This document shows positions 50,901 to 62,544 of a DNA stretch of 64,000 nt, piece by piece (position 1 is the stretch's first letter; every line of letters starts with the position of its first letter). The DNA is from Hericium rajendrae (taxonomy: Eukaryota; Basidiomycota; Agaricomycetes; Russulales; Hericiaceae). The stretch covers positions 186,001 to 250,000 of the forward strand of contig CM065891.1 in assembly GCA_033439255.1 (NCBI GenBank). The letters run 5' to 3'. The notes under the pieces are model-generated. The model did no database searches and was not told where the DNA came from. It worked only from the letters and a program-made list of their open reading frames with translations. The position numbers and the translations under genes were made by a program.

Positions 50901-53900
50901 TCCTATGAACCACGCTTTGAGCGGCATCATGATCATTGGCAAATTTCGAGCCATTCATTCTGATGGCGTAACACAACGCGTCAAGCCCAAGGTGCGTAGG
51001 TAATGAAGCCTTAGTGATATAATCAGTAACATAATAAATCAATGCTTTCGCTGCTTCCCCAGATCCTATAAATTTAACGTCCATGTTACATTTCATCAAA
51101 AACATAATCAAATCATTGAAATTATTAATCCAAGGATGCAATCTCCGTAACAATATACTGTGAGTATCATCATCTAACTCAGTTATCGATCGCGTTGAAC
51201 CATCAATCCGCATTCGACAATGACTATTGTCCCTAGGCTGTCCTGGCTTAAGATTCTTGAAACAAGTATCCCTATGTTCGTGCCAATTACATTCTTCCGC
51301 TAACGCCTTTACAAATTCTTGAAAATTATGTTCAAACGTATTCAACTCTTCCTCATTCATGCCTTCCCGATAAAAAGGTGCGTCTGTAGTTCGTACATCC
51401 GCCCGATCACTTCTCACAGGCTTTTTTAGACGACCGCGGTGCGCCGAAGGTACAGCAGCTCTCATACCCGGTAATTCGCATTTCACAATTGATTCAATCC
51501 ACCGGAACATATTGTCTTTATATACAGAATCTGATAACATACGATCCCGTAATTTTTGAGGCGAAAGATTGCCACGTACCCAGATCAACATATGGCAATG
51601 TAACGTTCCGCGACCCTGTGCCTCAACGGTCCCATAATATGCTTTTGAATGTCCAAACAAGCCTGGTCGTTGGTCTCCATGCTTCAATATGATAGAAATG
51701 AAAGCCCGCATCATTTGATCAAAAAAAAGTGCGGCAGCCTTAGGATGCTGCAAAACTTCTTTCGCTCGAGCGTAAGCATCCATTTGTTGAAAACTGTCGG
51801 ACATTCCCCCTGCCATTAAATGCAATAATTTGTGATGCACGTCAGCCGGATTCAATGTAACAAAAAACGCAGGACATCTGTGAGTCTTTAACATGGAACG
51901 TATCTCATTTCGCAATTGTAATTTTCGCCCGTTAGATCCCTTTAAATCCTTGGAAATAACTTTCAATTTGTTCAACAAGGTGATCATCGCTTTCTCTTCA
52001 TGATTCGAAGGCTGAGAAGCAGGCTGCAAACGGTATTTATCATTCATTTTTTCCAAAAGATCCTGTGACCGCAGCAATTCATCACATATACCCGAATACT
52101 GATCACTTTTCACTCGGAAAGACATCTGTTTCGAAGCTTCATGTTTTTGTATTATATTCCAACCCACGTAAGCAAAATTTGGATCGCCCTCAAAAATTGG
52201 ATCGTGTCTCATAAGCATATTGACCAGTTGATGTTCGAACGAAATCTTCTGTCGCCCTTGACGCAAGGGGTGTTGAAACGCACCCAAACCACACGGATCA
52301 AGATTCGGAAATACAAAACTCAAGAGTCTGGGATCTCTATCAGGGAATAATTTACTTCCGCCTCACACGGTAAGAAATGCATTATTTTTAAAACAAAATT
52401 CTAATGCTTTCAGTTTAGTAGAATCATGCGCTACGCTTCCTTCACTGGTACTCGGATAACCAACTACCTCCATCAAGGTCTCATCCATAGGAATTTCCAA
52501 AGATCGCGCAAACCGTTCAGCATATCCACTCGAAGCTGCGCTGGCAAACGAATCTTCTCCTTTGACATGACTTACCTCCACAACTGTACTTAAACCTACG
52601 TCACTCTCATCAGGTAAAAGGTCAACTAGTCTATTTAAATTTTCTTCGCTAAACGTCACATTTTCTGCTCTATAAAACGGATTATTCTCGATCAAATATT
52701 CAAGCATGACAGAAACTCGTCACTTCGAGACGAGAGCCGGACCGACCTTCATTAACTCCTCCTTCGTCGGAGCCTTCTTACCTCCTACAAATAACACGCA
52801 AATACACTTTCCAATATCTTCGGGAGATGGCGGAAGAACATGACACACAGCACACACATCCTGGGGAATGATAGCCACGTTTCCTTTACAATATCTCTGA
52901 CGAGAAGAACCCATGCCACCATCTCGAGAATATATGTACGATATTTGAGTTGCCCTGCACGCTGAGACGAGTTGTAGTTCATGTATACTGGCAGTCCGAA
53001 AAGCATCGCGCACTTCTCGAGGTATTGACTCATGCGCATAATACTGAAAATTTGCAAGAGCATCAACAGGTTGTTCTCCTCGATCCAAAGATGAAGAACA
53101 TGCTCGACAAACAGTACCATTTCCAGCACGAAACGGATCTTCCAGACCAGGAGCATACAAAAATGCACGCTCATACAAACGAAAATCATAATCTGACGGC
53201 CATAATTCACAAGGAATATACTCATTTCGCAACAATCTCAAAGGCATATCACGAAGCGATCTCTCAGAAACTTCATGCGCTGGTTTTCCCTGCCCACATA
53301 CACAGCACGGCCTTTGCAACCACCTACTATCCTCAAAATAATCTTGGAACTCCTTAATAATATCATATCGACGAGTATCATCGCAAGAATCCAGAAAATC
53401 AGTTCCATGCTGATCAGAAGAAGCTTCCTGAGAGTGGACCGTAGGACCAACTCCAAAATCAATCCCAAAAGACGCAGTGTGCGGCTCATAATATCTGAAT
53501 GACTCGTTTCTTTCTACATTGATCTCCGCACGAACTGGTCTTCTACTATTCCTGTTAACCTCGTAAACACGAGGGGAAAACAAATACTTGGTCTGCAAAC
53601 AATGACGAGTACAGGTGTGATCCCGGCATAAACGTTCCGAATTTTCCTTTTTACAAGTCGCCGTCGTCACATGAAGACCATGTGCATCAGCAATTTCTCG
53701 CAACTGTGCTCGACTTATTTTAGATATACAAGACAACAACAGCTCCAAAGACTGCGAAGACACGACAATATCATCTCCTAGAATGACATCAGACGTTCGA
53801 AAAACCCTACGAAATGAATACCATTGAGAAAGATGACAGTCCCGGATGACGGTACGATCCGGAGCAACACCATCAAATGACCCATGCTCAGCACAAAGCA

Positions 53901-53979
53901 ACGAATAGCACAGGACTGCCGCACGTGAAATGACCATTGTCCAGTATACCACATGACCAATTGACCAGAATAAGACCAA
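47917..53979 (-). pseudogene. Helitron Rep-helicase gene with four in-frame stops
   Basis: All pieces share one frame over about 2,020 codons. The N-terminal third has a Cys-rich segment and the DUF6570-like CAVCHVLPPSPEDIGKC. The Rep domain shows GTLHCHMLIWVRG and the two-tyrosine motif YYVTDYITK. The helicase shows Walker A GVGGTGKSH, Walker B LVIDEISMVS, FTGDFGQLRPV and the C-terminal YVMLSRVKTLEG. Stops lie at 52720-52722, 52363-52365, 50002-50004 (all TGA, each explained by CGA to TGA) and 48148-48150 (TAG, from CAG). No indel was needed to follow the frame, so the copy is young but inactivated. Confidence 0.9.
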
Positions 53980-54475
53980 TTAGAAAGGACGAACGACAAA
54001 AAAGAAAAAAAAAATCCGTGAATCACCAGCGAATAAATTAGAAGGAAAAAAAACCAGCGTATATCAGTACAAAACATCACACAAAGAGTGACCATAAACA
54101 CGAACCATTTCCTGCTGTAGATAACCGAGGTGGATGCAACTGACCATCCACCTCCATAGACAAAGAAGGAACGTCCACAGTCCCTCCGTCTTCGTTATAC
54201 GAAGCATCTACTGTAAACAGTCAACTCAATCTCGCCACAATCACACACCACGTACGAGTTACGGCGGCAGCCTGAGCAAGACATGGCGCTTCTTTGTCTT
54301 CAACTTCCTCCAACGTCACCCGTCGAGACATAGGTGACTCGCACGCCACACTACAAGATGACATAGGAAGTTGACTAGTGGATGCAACTGGTTCAGGGCT
54401 ATTTTGGACCGACAACCGACGACGTTTATTGTCGGACGAGTCAATACGAGGAGCTTCACGTTTACGAGAATGCAT
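53980..54475 (-). CDS. probable N-terminal exons of the Helitron protein
   Basis: From the ATG at 54475 the minus strand reads MHSRKREAPRIDSSDNKRRR, a basic nuclear-localisation-like start, then Ser-rich sequence up to a donor GTACGT near 54250. A second exon after TTTACAG reads DASYNEDGGTVDVPSLSMEV. The link to the main frame at 53979 is not resolved. Confidence 0.45.
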
Positions 54476-55723
54476 GGCGACTAGAGAGAACCTTTGGATT
54501 GAACAGCACACCCGCAAACTCACAAGCAAACGAACATTCCAGAAAACCGACGCCACAAATTTCCTATTATGGACTCAACATGACAGACTTCCCAATAAGG
54601 GAAAAAGTTCGAAGAGAAGACCTGCTCCCTGTCGGGACCAGGAATCGTACTACTCTCAACAAGTAGTAGAGGCTTGCAACCTCGAAGGTAAACCTACTGT
54701 TAGGTAAACACGCAGCTTATCTAAGCTAAACGCGTTCTTAGTTCAGTGACCACTCGGTTTTACCTCATCTAAACATTACCACCGCCATGCATCATGACCA
54801 AGATATCGAAAAGGTTCTTCAGACCCGCTACTTGTGCTCTATGACCGGGATCTCGCCCATAAGGCGCACTCACTGCCAGCGTTCCACGTATCCACTGGAC
54901 GATGAATGGGGTGGCATTATGTGGAACAAGATATTTCGCTTCTCTTCACAATCGTTCCGACAGCTTTCCGAATGCTCGATCGAGCGTCTGCTACACCCGC
55001 ACTACGTACTGATGTATTGAAATGTGACTATTCAGAATCCATTCACAGACGACGGCCGTCTATGTACTGCAGTTGCGGATCCGAGCTTGAAGGCAAGTGA
55101 AAGTGCACGATGACACGTTCTGGCGTCGGTCGATTATTTGTATGTATGTCTGTGGACATCTCGGTGCAATGCAGAGCTGACGTAGTCTCCGAGCAAATAG
55201 CTGACGGCAGAAGCAGGATGCTTCTACTTGTAAGGCGGAGCGCCCTGGACCTGCTGCTTTTATATCGACTCAGGCTCTCTTCAAACACCGGATCTATTCT
55301 TATTGACAGGGCTCGGCACATCGTGTTCTTCTGGGTGGGCACGAACCCTCGCTTCACTGTGGGACTATGACTTGCTCGCTCAGGCACTATCTTCCCACTG
55401 GATGGCGCTGCAATACGAAGCAGGATATCAGACTCGAGCAAAGCATTCTTATTCGCGAAAATGAGTTGCGCACAGCTGTATCAGTCGCAGGATTAGCTTT
55501 CTTCGACGTAGCGCTGATTTTAAGTTGCTCACGGCAGATGCTCAGCTCTTTCACTAAAGTGAATTTACGAAACCCATCAATTTCGATCGTCAAGGTAAGC
55601 GTCATTCCCGTAACGAAGAGAACGCACAAGGAGACTTTTCCCTTCCGAGAAAGGCGCCATGGGAAAGCCAAATCAAACTTATAAACCAGACGGACAAGTC
55701 GTCTTGTCAACCCGTAACCCAGT
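54476..55723. other. spacer between the Helitron and the membrane-protein gene
   Basis: Probably holds the Helitron 5' end. The part 54940-55020 resembles 60050-60130 inverted (TTCCGACAGCTTTCCGAA against TTCCGCCAGCTTTCTGAA), so this is a duplicated upstream region of the membrane-protein family. Short frames here (55043-55441 minus, 55367-55684 plus) lack motifs. Confidence 0.35.
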
Positions 55724-56680
55724 ATGATGTCCCCTACCGCGACAATGGTGCCCAGCCGTCGATCCACGCGGGAGAAAGAGGTCATGCCCGAACACTGGAA
55801 ATTGGACAACTTTCCAGGTCCCCCATGGATGGCCACGATCTTTCGTCTTCAGTTTATCTTCCTTTGCCTCATTTCCTTCGGGCACAGCGATCTCAACCAA
55901 GCGTGGGAGGTGTGCACATCGGATGAAGAGACGTGGACAGCGCACAAGAACCTTGTATCAGATAGGATTTCCACTATTACGGTCGTGGTATGTTCCGCAA
56001 TTGCCTGTCTGTTCTTTTGTAGTAGTAATGCGGCTTTGCCGTATAGACAGGCCTGCTCCTAGGGGCGACGGCAGCATTTGCGACGACTCCTGCGCCCCTA
56101 CCCGAGATCATCAACTATTCGCTGCGCGGGCCGTACCTTTGCTTATTTTGTTCGTTCGGCATCACCCTTGGTGGGCTCATTGCGGGGTCTACCGTGCTCT
56201 TCGTCATGTCGAGATGCGAGGCGGTCTGGTTCCGCAAAGTGAGTGCTTGAATACCATCCGATACCACTCTGAAATCAGAGCTAACGTCTGACGGCGTCTA
56301 AATTCAGACTCTCATGGCATCGAGGCTGAAGGTGTGCTGCACGCTTATCATCATCGGATATCCGTTCTGCTGCACTGGCGCCGCGACGCTCGTCCTGTCG
56401 TTCGGTACGTCTGCTGCCTCTCCATGCATCAGGAACCAGGTCGCTTCTAATACCTTGCTTCGAAGGTCTACTCGCCGCCGCGTGGCTGTCTCAAGATAAC
56501 ATTGTTCGCATCGGCAGTGCCTTCGTCATGGTAGTCCCGGCCTCGCTCGTGCTCATCTTCGTCTGGACACAACTTGGGCATCTTGCCAAGCAGATCAGGG
56601 CACGAGCGGGTCGGGCCGATGGCGAATCGATCAATGATGAGGCGGAAATCAATGAGTTGCCTCTCAATGATGTGACTTGA
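55724..56680 (+). CDS. four-exon membrane protein, agaricomycete family
   Basis: Exons 55724-55987, 56047-56238, 56308-56404 and 56466-56680 with introns of 59, 69 and 61 bp give 255 residues in frame. Exon 1 ends with SDRISTITVV, and exon 2 continues TGLLLGATAAFATT into a first membrane segment. Further hydrophobic segments follow: YLCLFCSFGITLGGLIAGST, VCCTLIIIGYPFCCTGAATL and a last one around VMVVPASLVLIFVWTQL, so about four spans. The C-terminal tail is charged and cytosolic-looking. From memory, similar small proteins are multi-copy in polypores; function unknown. Two broken relatives lie at 57270-57900 and 59595-60140. The first of two adjacent ATGs is taken as start; a downstream ATG at 55745 is also possible. 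Confidence 0.7.
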
Positions 56681-57269
56681 CTGCATTTCATACAAGCTAG
56701 CCGTTCTCGTACGCGGGCAATGAAAATCTACCTGCTTCAATGCTGAGATCATCCGTATAAAACCTCTAGACGGAAACCACATGCGCGACGCTAGCCTGCT
56801 CTGAACGAATCAGCGAGAGCTAGTGGAGATAAGTATTTCGCCGTGGTACAATCAAGTGCTTGCCAGTGCTGGGGTTCCATGAACGTGAGAGCTTCTATGC
56901 AGCGCGTCCCCGAGCCACTCGCAATTCAGAATTATCCATCGTAACCAATTCCAGAAATCAATCAAAAGCGAAGTTACACCGCGCAAAGTATAGTCGCGCC
57001 ACAAGAAAGTCATACCTTCAAGGCATAATGAGCTACTGGCAGTACGGAATCTAATCAAATAACATCATTCGGATATAATTCGGTTCTCTGGAGGTCTAGC
57101 CAAGACATGCATCACAAAACGAAATATTTTACACCCAGAAAGGCGCTATTGCAGAAAGGAACGCAACGACTGTGACAAATCCATCGGTAATGCGGACAGC
57201 ATTATCTTGAGACTTTCATATGGCAATGAACACGCCTGGGAAGGATCAGAGGCATTTCGAACTGCAGCA
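56681..57269. other. intergenic between membrane-protein gene and its relative
   Basis: No frame with motifs. It may contain the decayed last exon of the minus-strand relative. Confidence 0.3.
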
Positions 57270-57900
57270 TAAGGAGGACGTACCGAACACTAGGACTAAC
57301 GTTGCGTTCAATGTGCAGGACAGTGGATACACAAGCAGCTGGACGGCGCTGTATACTCTGATCTTCGATGACATCAGCGACTGGATATTATACGTCGTTA
57401 GAAAATGCTCAAGTTTCCATTTCGGAAATCACTCACGTCGGGAACCAGGTTATCTCGCATCTCGACGTGACGAATAGCAGGGCAGCTCCGGTGGTCAAGC
57501 CACATAGCGAGATGCAAAATGACAAAATTAGGCACACGCACGGCCAGTGCAGAGAATTGCAGCAAATAGTTGAGAATGTGCAGCCAAGGTGCGTCGATCG
57601 TGATGGGTGCTCCGGTCGAACCTAGTAACAGACCCGACTGCATAGCGAAAATGAGTCAATTTAAAGTGCACAAAGGCCAACGATACGACATGTACCACAA
57701 ACATCAAAGTATGAATCCTGTCTGATACGGTCTTCGTGTATTCTGTCCAGGTCTCTTCATGATCGTCGCCCACACGGTTTTAAGATTGATATGGCCGAAG
57801 GACATCATGCAGGAGACTGCAGGAGAGCGTGAACGTCACGTGCCAGTATCCGGTCCTCGAACCTCGAATATTTTCCAGTCTCCAATGGTCAGGCATGGCC
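57270..57900 (-). pseudogene. decayed relative of the membrane-protein gene (copy B)
   Basis: Minus-strand pieces match the intact gene in order: SFGHINLKTVWATI, then in another frame EETWTEYTKTVSDRIHTLMF to a donor GTACATG; after TATGCAG comes SGLLLGSTGAPITIDAPWLH; after ATCAG comes QLLVYPLSCTLNATLVLVFG before a donor GTACGT. The frame change in exon 1 and poor hydrophobic conservation in exon 2 mark it as a pseudogene. It lies tail to tail with the intact copy. Confidence 0.5.
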
Positions 57901-58683
57901 CGAATAGGATGGACAGCGGGCTGAGGAGCGCTGAGGAGCGGAGTCAGCTTGCATTGTGCTGTGAGTGCAGGGTTAGTGCATCGACTAGTGGATCTGAATC
58001 CCGCCTGGATGGATGTGTGTCCTGTAAGTGTGCCGCACCTATCTAGTAATGCTTTCGTGAGGTTAAATTAGAACGATCCAGGGCGATCTGCCTGGACGGA
58101 CACGTCATGCTGGTACCGACAGTATCACAATTGATAAGTTAGATTGTCGTTAAAAATACATACGATATTTTTCCCACAATGCCATCATGAGTCTTCATTA
58201 AACAGTAGCAGGATGGTCCTATCATCGTCAGCAAGGATATCACGTTCGCATTGACCGCCGTGAATAGCATAAAATTCAGGTATCTTGTCCAAACGCCGTG
58301 AGATATACCCAGATAAAATGATAGTGTGCGAAAAAGAGCTTATGTAGAGTCTGGGGCACGAAATACGGTTTGTCTTCGAAACAGCTCAGCGTTCTCGGCG
58401 CAAGAGCTTACTGTAAGTCGAGCACAACGATGTGATAACATATGATGGTGGTTGAACGAAGACAACCTGGCTAGCTGCAACTTGCACGGAGGGTAGAGCA
58501 CCCGGACTATGCCGAATTTGCCGTAGCCCCAGCACTCGGCGCCGCGATTTCTGAGTGCAGCCTCGTCGTAGGCTTGAGTTGCAGCTACCACCACAACCAT
58601 CTCAATTATTCTCCGTCGCCACCAGGATCTTCGCCTTAGAAGGGAATAACATTGACACAGGAATTATCTGAACTTCTTAAGAA
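57901..58683. other. upstream region of the Emi1-like gene
   Basis: No convincing gene. A minus-strand frame at 58340-58600 begins with MVVVVAATQ but has no known motif and could be chance. Confidence 0.3.
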
Positions 58684-59229
58684 ATGGCCAGCGAATCCAG
58701 CACACGGTTCCAAAGCTTCGTGACGCAGGAAAAAGAACGCCTACGGCTGTTGCATCCAACGCCAGACGACATCCCCGGCTGTATGACGCTCTTCGACGAG
58801 TTTCTCTCATGTAATAGTGCGTTTGAAACCCCTTGTATCACGCCTGCTCATCGTGCTTATATGGCAATCATTCCTCTGCAGTGTTAGGAACACAGTTCAA
58901 GTGCCTCTACCGGTATGGCGAAATGGCTCAGTGCAAACCGAAGTGGTCCGAGTTCAAGTTCTGCATGACCATCAACCGGCTTCATCCGGAGGAGAGGCGC
59001 AGAGCATGGATACAGCATCGTGCGGAGTGGTGGGCGAAGCGAAGGGTGGGCGCGAGCAGTGACAATGTTTGGGATGTGCGGAGGTTAGTGTTCTTTCGTT
59101 CAAGTTCAACTATATATGCTTATGGCCTGGTTTCTATCTCGGTATGTGATTACATTTAGTGAACCATTGAAGGACTATCCGCCGCCTCCGCCTGATTTTG
59201 ATATCCCGCCGCCTGGTCTTGTTGACTGA
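58684..59229 (+). CDS. Emi1 / DUF3128 family protein
   Basis: Three exons (58684-58816, 58882-59083, 59160-59229) with 65- and 76-bp introns give 134 residues in frame. The signature is PGCMTLFDEFLSCN, then GTQFKCLYRYGEMAQCKPKW and FCM, followed by RAWIQHRAEWWAKRR and a Pro-rich end (YPPPPPDFDIPPP). This Cys pattern and the YRYG motif are those of the DUF3128 family, which includes yeast Emi1, needed for early meiotic gene induction and linked to mitochondria. Length is normal for the family. The start has a good AAATGG context. This is one of the most secure host genes in the window. Confidence 0.8.
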
Positions 59230-59594
59230 TGGCAGATCAATAGTACGACGATTCTTCTGTTTATGGTCACGTTTCATTGCTTCGGATACAGCTATTCCTC
59301 GAATATCCCCTTCTCAGCTCTATCTTTATGCTTCACGGCCTCGATAGCAAGCACAGAGGTGGTATGCAAAGAGAATATATCCTCATCAAAGACTGACAGT
59401 GCAAGGCACAACGCTCTTCAAACCGCAGGATGTTGATGGCTGCTCACACAGTTCTCCGACTTCGGAAAACCTTCTGCAGACTGCCCATTGCCTCCATGTC
59501 CCGCCTTTCCCCGCAGTCCTCTCCACAAGGAGCCGACGTATCCATCCGTAGGGGAACCTCGTTGAAGCCGGCACGATCAGCAGCAGTATACTGC
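59230..59594. other. intergenic, nothing recognised
   Basis: Short frames only; likely the 3' region of the Emi1-like gene. Confidence 0.3.
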
Positions 59595-60140
59595 TAATCT
59601 GTAGGAGGTGATCCTTGGATGTCCACGCCGCTATGAAAAGCCCTTTTCATTGATGCAAATTTAGCTCGAGAGTATTTCTTGGGAATGGTAGAAAATTTTT
59701 GTGGCCTACCAAAGGCAAGAACGAGCGTTGCAGTGCCCATGCGGACGAACGGATACCTCAGGATCAGCATGCAGCAGGTCCTGCTTCGAGAGGCCATAAG
59801 AGTCTGCACGGGTCTCTCGGGAAACGCAACTTAGATCGAATCAAACCTATGCACAACGACTGTGGTGTCGGATATTTTGTTCGACGTGCGGTTATTATCC
59901 GTCCATGTCAATCCGTCCTCATTCTCCCAGGCTTGTTGAGGTCAGAATCTCCGAAGAAAATGATGCAGAGGAGCTGAAGGCGTGACGCAGGAGCGACGAC
60001 ACTGGTTGGGGAGTGAGTGTCGGTCATTTGTTCGTGCGATCCTGTCACAATTCGGTACGCTCGTGGGGCGCGAATGCAGCATGGACGCTTAATCGGGTGT
60101 TCAGAAAGCTGGCGGAACGGCTGCGAAGAGCGTAAGGCGA
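59595..60140 (-). pseudogene. decayed relative of the membrane-protein gene (copy C)
   Basis: Minus strand: LQLLCIIFFGDSDLNKPG and TWTDNNRTSNKISDTTVV correspond to exon 1 of 55724-56680, and QTLMASRSRTCCMLILRYPF with MGTATLVLAF corresponds to exon 3. Exon 2 is missing and stops interrupt the rest. The upstream region also matches 54940-55020 in inverted orientation, so a whole gene with promoter was duplicated and then decayed. Confidence 0.55.
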
Positions 60141-61051
60141 TGCTATTCAATGTCACCTAGGTGGATACTCAGATACAACTTTGTCGGTGCTATCTCGCTG
60201 TACGCAGATGTTTCTCTGCCAAAACCTGCACCTGTACCATTTCTACCCAGTAGTGCAGGTTCTTATTCACTACCTTCCCCCAAATGTTTTCTAGCTCTTT
60301 CGCTGTTGTCGATGCAAATGTCCGAGGCGGTTTCGTACTTGATTGCGGTTCATCAGAGCGACGGCAGGGCGGGCCGGGTGTCCCCGGTTTGATGAACGAC
60401 TCGGACGCCACGACTCTTGTCTGCGTTCTACCTTCACCGTGGGCGTGCATTTTGCCTTCAAAATCACTTCTATTCTCTGCTTATCAATGCGGGTGGTGAT
60501 ATAGTGCTTTAACCTGTAACATACCGGTATCTCGAAGCCTAATAAGGACCAAGGTACGTTCAGAGTGGTATTCCTTGCAGCGGAAGGCTAAATTATGATT
60601 AATCTTGCGAAGGCAGGGTCGGTAGACAGCCGATCTGTGCATTCGCTTTCAGTATCATTTTGTCTGGATAAGTGCTATACTGGGACCACCGACAAACCGG
60701 CACGATGAGACCGCGGATATTTCTCAAGACGCCAAACCTGCGTCTACCTTCGCACAGCTCCCTTGGCGCATCGAAACGCATAGGCCTGCAAGTAATTTAT
60801 GACTACAGACTTAGATCTACGCTTTCCCCCGGTCACGCGGCTGCGAAGGATGGTGGTATCAGTTCAGCACGTCAGAGCATGGAAAGACGAGGACCGATAT
60901 CCAAGGTACGCCTTTCAAGCACCTCTATTATTCGTGTTATGGTTGAATATGTTGCATCCTCTGGAGACAGTCTAATACCACCACGTGCGGGTCAAAACCA
61001 CGTAGAATCATCACCACACTCGATCCCAGCCGCCTGGACTCCAGCTGTTTC
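60141..61051. other. intergenic, possible 5' exons of the next gene
   Basis: Frames at 60672-61070 lack motifs. Donor- and acceptor-like sites near 60905 and 60980 might belong to 5' exons of the gene at 61052, but I cannot fix a model. Confidence 0.25.
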
Positions 61052-61847
61052 ATGGATGTCTCGAACTTGACCCGGCCCAGGGTCTTTCATTCGACATCTC
61101 ACGGGAATCGTCTTCTACTCGCATTGATCTACATCTGGAGGGAACACCGCATCTTACCCTTTCCTTCCGGTACACATGGTTTTCTTTACTTCTACACCAA
61201 TCCGCTGGACCCGTCAAAGCCAAATCTACGCTTTCGCGTGACGAAGAACAGCAACCCAGAGAGCTTTACTCAAGGCACAGATCTCATGTATAGCCCTGGT
61301 CTCCCATTCTATGTTAATCTCTCAAGGATTCTTCGTTCACCTTCGAATGAGCCATTGCGGAAATTCCTCATCCAGGACGGATTGATTGACGAGGCGCACA
61401 TGGCAGAAATCAAACAGAGGCCGGCTTATAGTCATCTCAAAAGACGGCCCACATGGCCCATTACAAGGCTGAATGACCCTTTCACTTATGACCTTTCTGT
61501 CAAATCCTACCATCTCATGATCTGTAGTCCGGGGAGCCAACGGGCCCGTTATCAGATGCTTTCACCCCTGCGGGCTTCGTATTTGCCGCTTTTCGAAAGT
61601 GAGCCCCTCTTGTCACTTGCAACTGTCCGTGCTTACGCGCCCCTTCCAACGACATACTTAAATAGAGGGGTCGCTGGAGTGCCGTTTCGAGCGGTCGACT
61701 CTACCTGAACACGCAGGCAAACGTGTCATACTGATGCGCCTGCTCAAGGTACTCGAACTGCCGGTGCCCATTTCCAATCTGCCTCCAGGGGCGGACATGA
61801 CCGTGCCGGCCGAAGGCGAATTGTTCACTGTCCACGGTCGCTTGTGA
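61052..61847 (+). pseudogene. hypothetical fungal protein gene with one frame change
   Basis: The main frame reads ILPFPSGTHGFLYFYTNP, LRFRVTKNSNPESFTQGTDL, GLPFYVNLSRIL and PLRKFLIQDGLIDEAHMAEI up to TTYLNRG near 61672. The coding sense then continues in another frame: SLECRFERSTLPEHAGKRVI, LMRLLKVLELPVP and GELFTVHGRL to a stop at 61845-61847. The switch falls on GGGG (61672-61675); three G instead of four would keep the frame. It may be a true mutation or a sequencing slip. From memory the protein type recurs in polypore genomes; function unknown. The N-terminus is uncertain. Confidence 0.5.
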
Positions 61848-62544
61848 CAGCGGGATGTGGATCGTGTGGATTGTCCATCTGGAAATATCCCGGCCCTACG
61901 CTCACTTTTCGATGCAGATGACAAGCAATTGTCGAGATAGTTGCCTTTTGTAGAGGATCAGAGGCTAGGACGTGCGGTCAAAGGGAATCATGGTCTGAGT
62001 GACTTGTCAGCATTGAAACTCTTACGGAGCCTTTCAGAAATATCTAATTGGCCAGTCGCACGCGTCGGCCGTCCGTTCAATACTACGAACGGTGTGCGAT
62101 TGATATCTCTCGACGTATCTTGGAGGTGGTTCCTGGGTTTTCCTTGACACCCTGCCCCGATGGTTTCCGCCCTCCGGATCCCTTCCATCCTTCCCTTCGC
62201 CCGGTTCTCACACTACTGACCATTTAAGCGTACGGTCTTGCGGTCCCGTCGCCATTGTCCAATTAGTATTTGACCGTTGCAATGGACCTCAATGGACGCG
62301 ATTGACTCGTTGGGACTGACGCTGAAATATTAATAGGTATCCGAGGTTGTCAATATGCAGTCTAAGCGAGGCGTCAAGGCTGTGGGAGTGGGCGTCTGGG
62401 GAAGCAATGGCCATGTCCGATGACTTCTGTGCGAAATGGCACGGAATTAGGAGTGACTAACATCGGTGTTCTCGGGAGCCCATGCTTTAAAAGAACGTTG
62501 CTGAGAATAGACGCGATTGTCGTTCTCGCCGTTACTTTCGAAGT
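61848..62544. other. intergenic, nothing recognised
   Basis: Short frames on both strands only. The last 200 bp should hold the methyltransferase promoter. Confidence 0.3.

Larger units (their letters stand above)
47917..54475 (-). mobile_element. Helitron (rolling-circle DNA transposon), coding block
   Basis: A Rep/helicase protein occupies one minus-strand frame from about 53979 to 47917, with short N-terminal exons up to 54475. Rep and PIF1-like helicase motifs are all visible, so this is an autonomous-type Helitron that has been silenced. The 5' TC and 3' hairpin-CTRR ends could not be placed with confidence; the true element is larger than the coding block. The adjacent convergent gene 46361-47896 may be inside it. 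Confidence 0.88.

Noticed and set aside
55043-55441. 132-codon minus frame
   Set aside because: No recognisable domain and it overlaps plus-strand frames of equal quality; not supportable as a gene.
58340-58600. 86-codon minus frame upstream of the Emi1-like gene
   Set aside because: No motif, no intron signals, and it lies in the expected promoter region.
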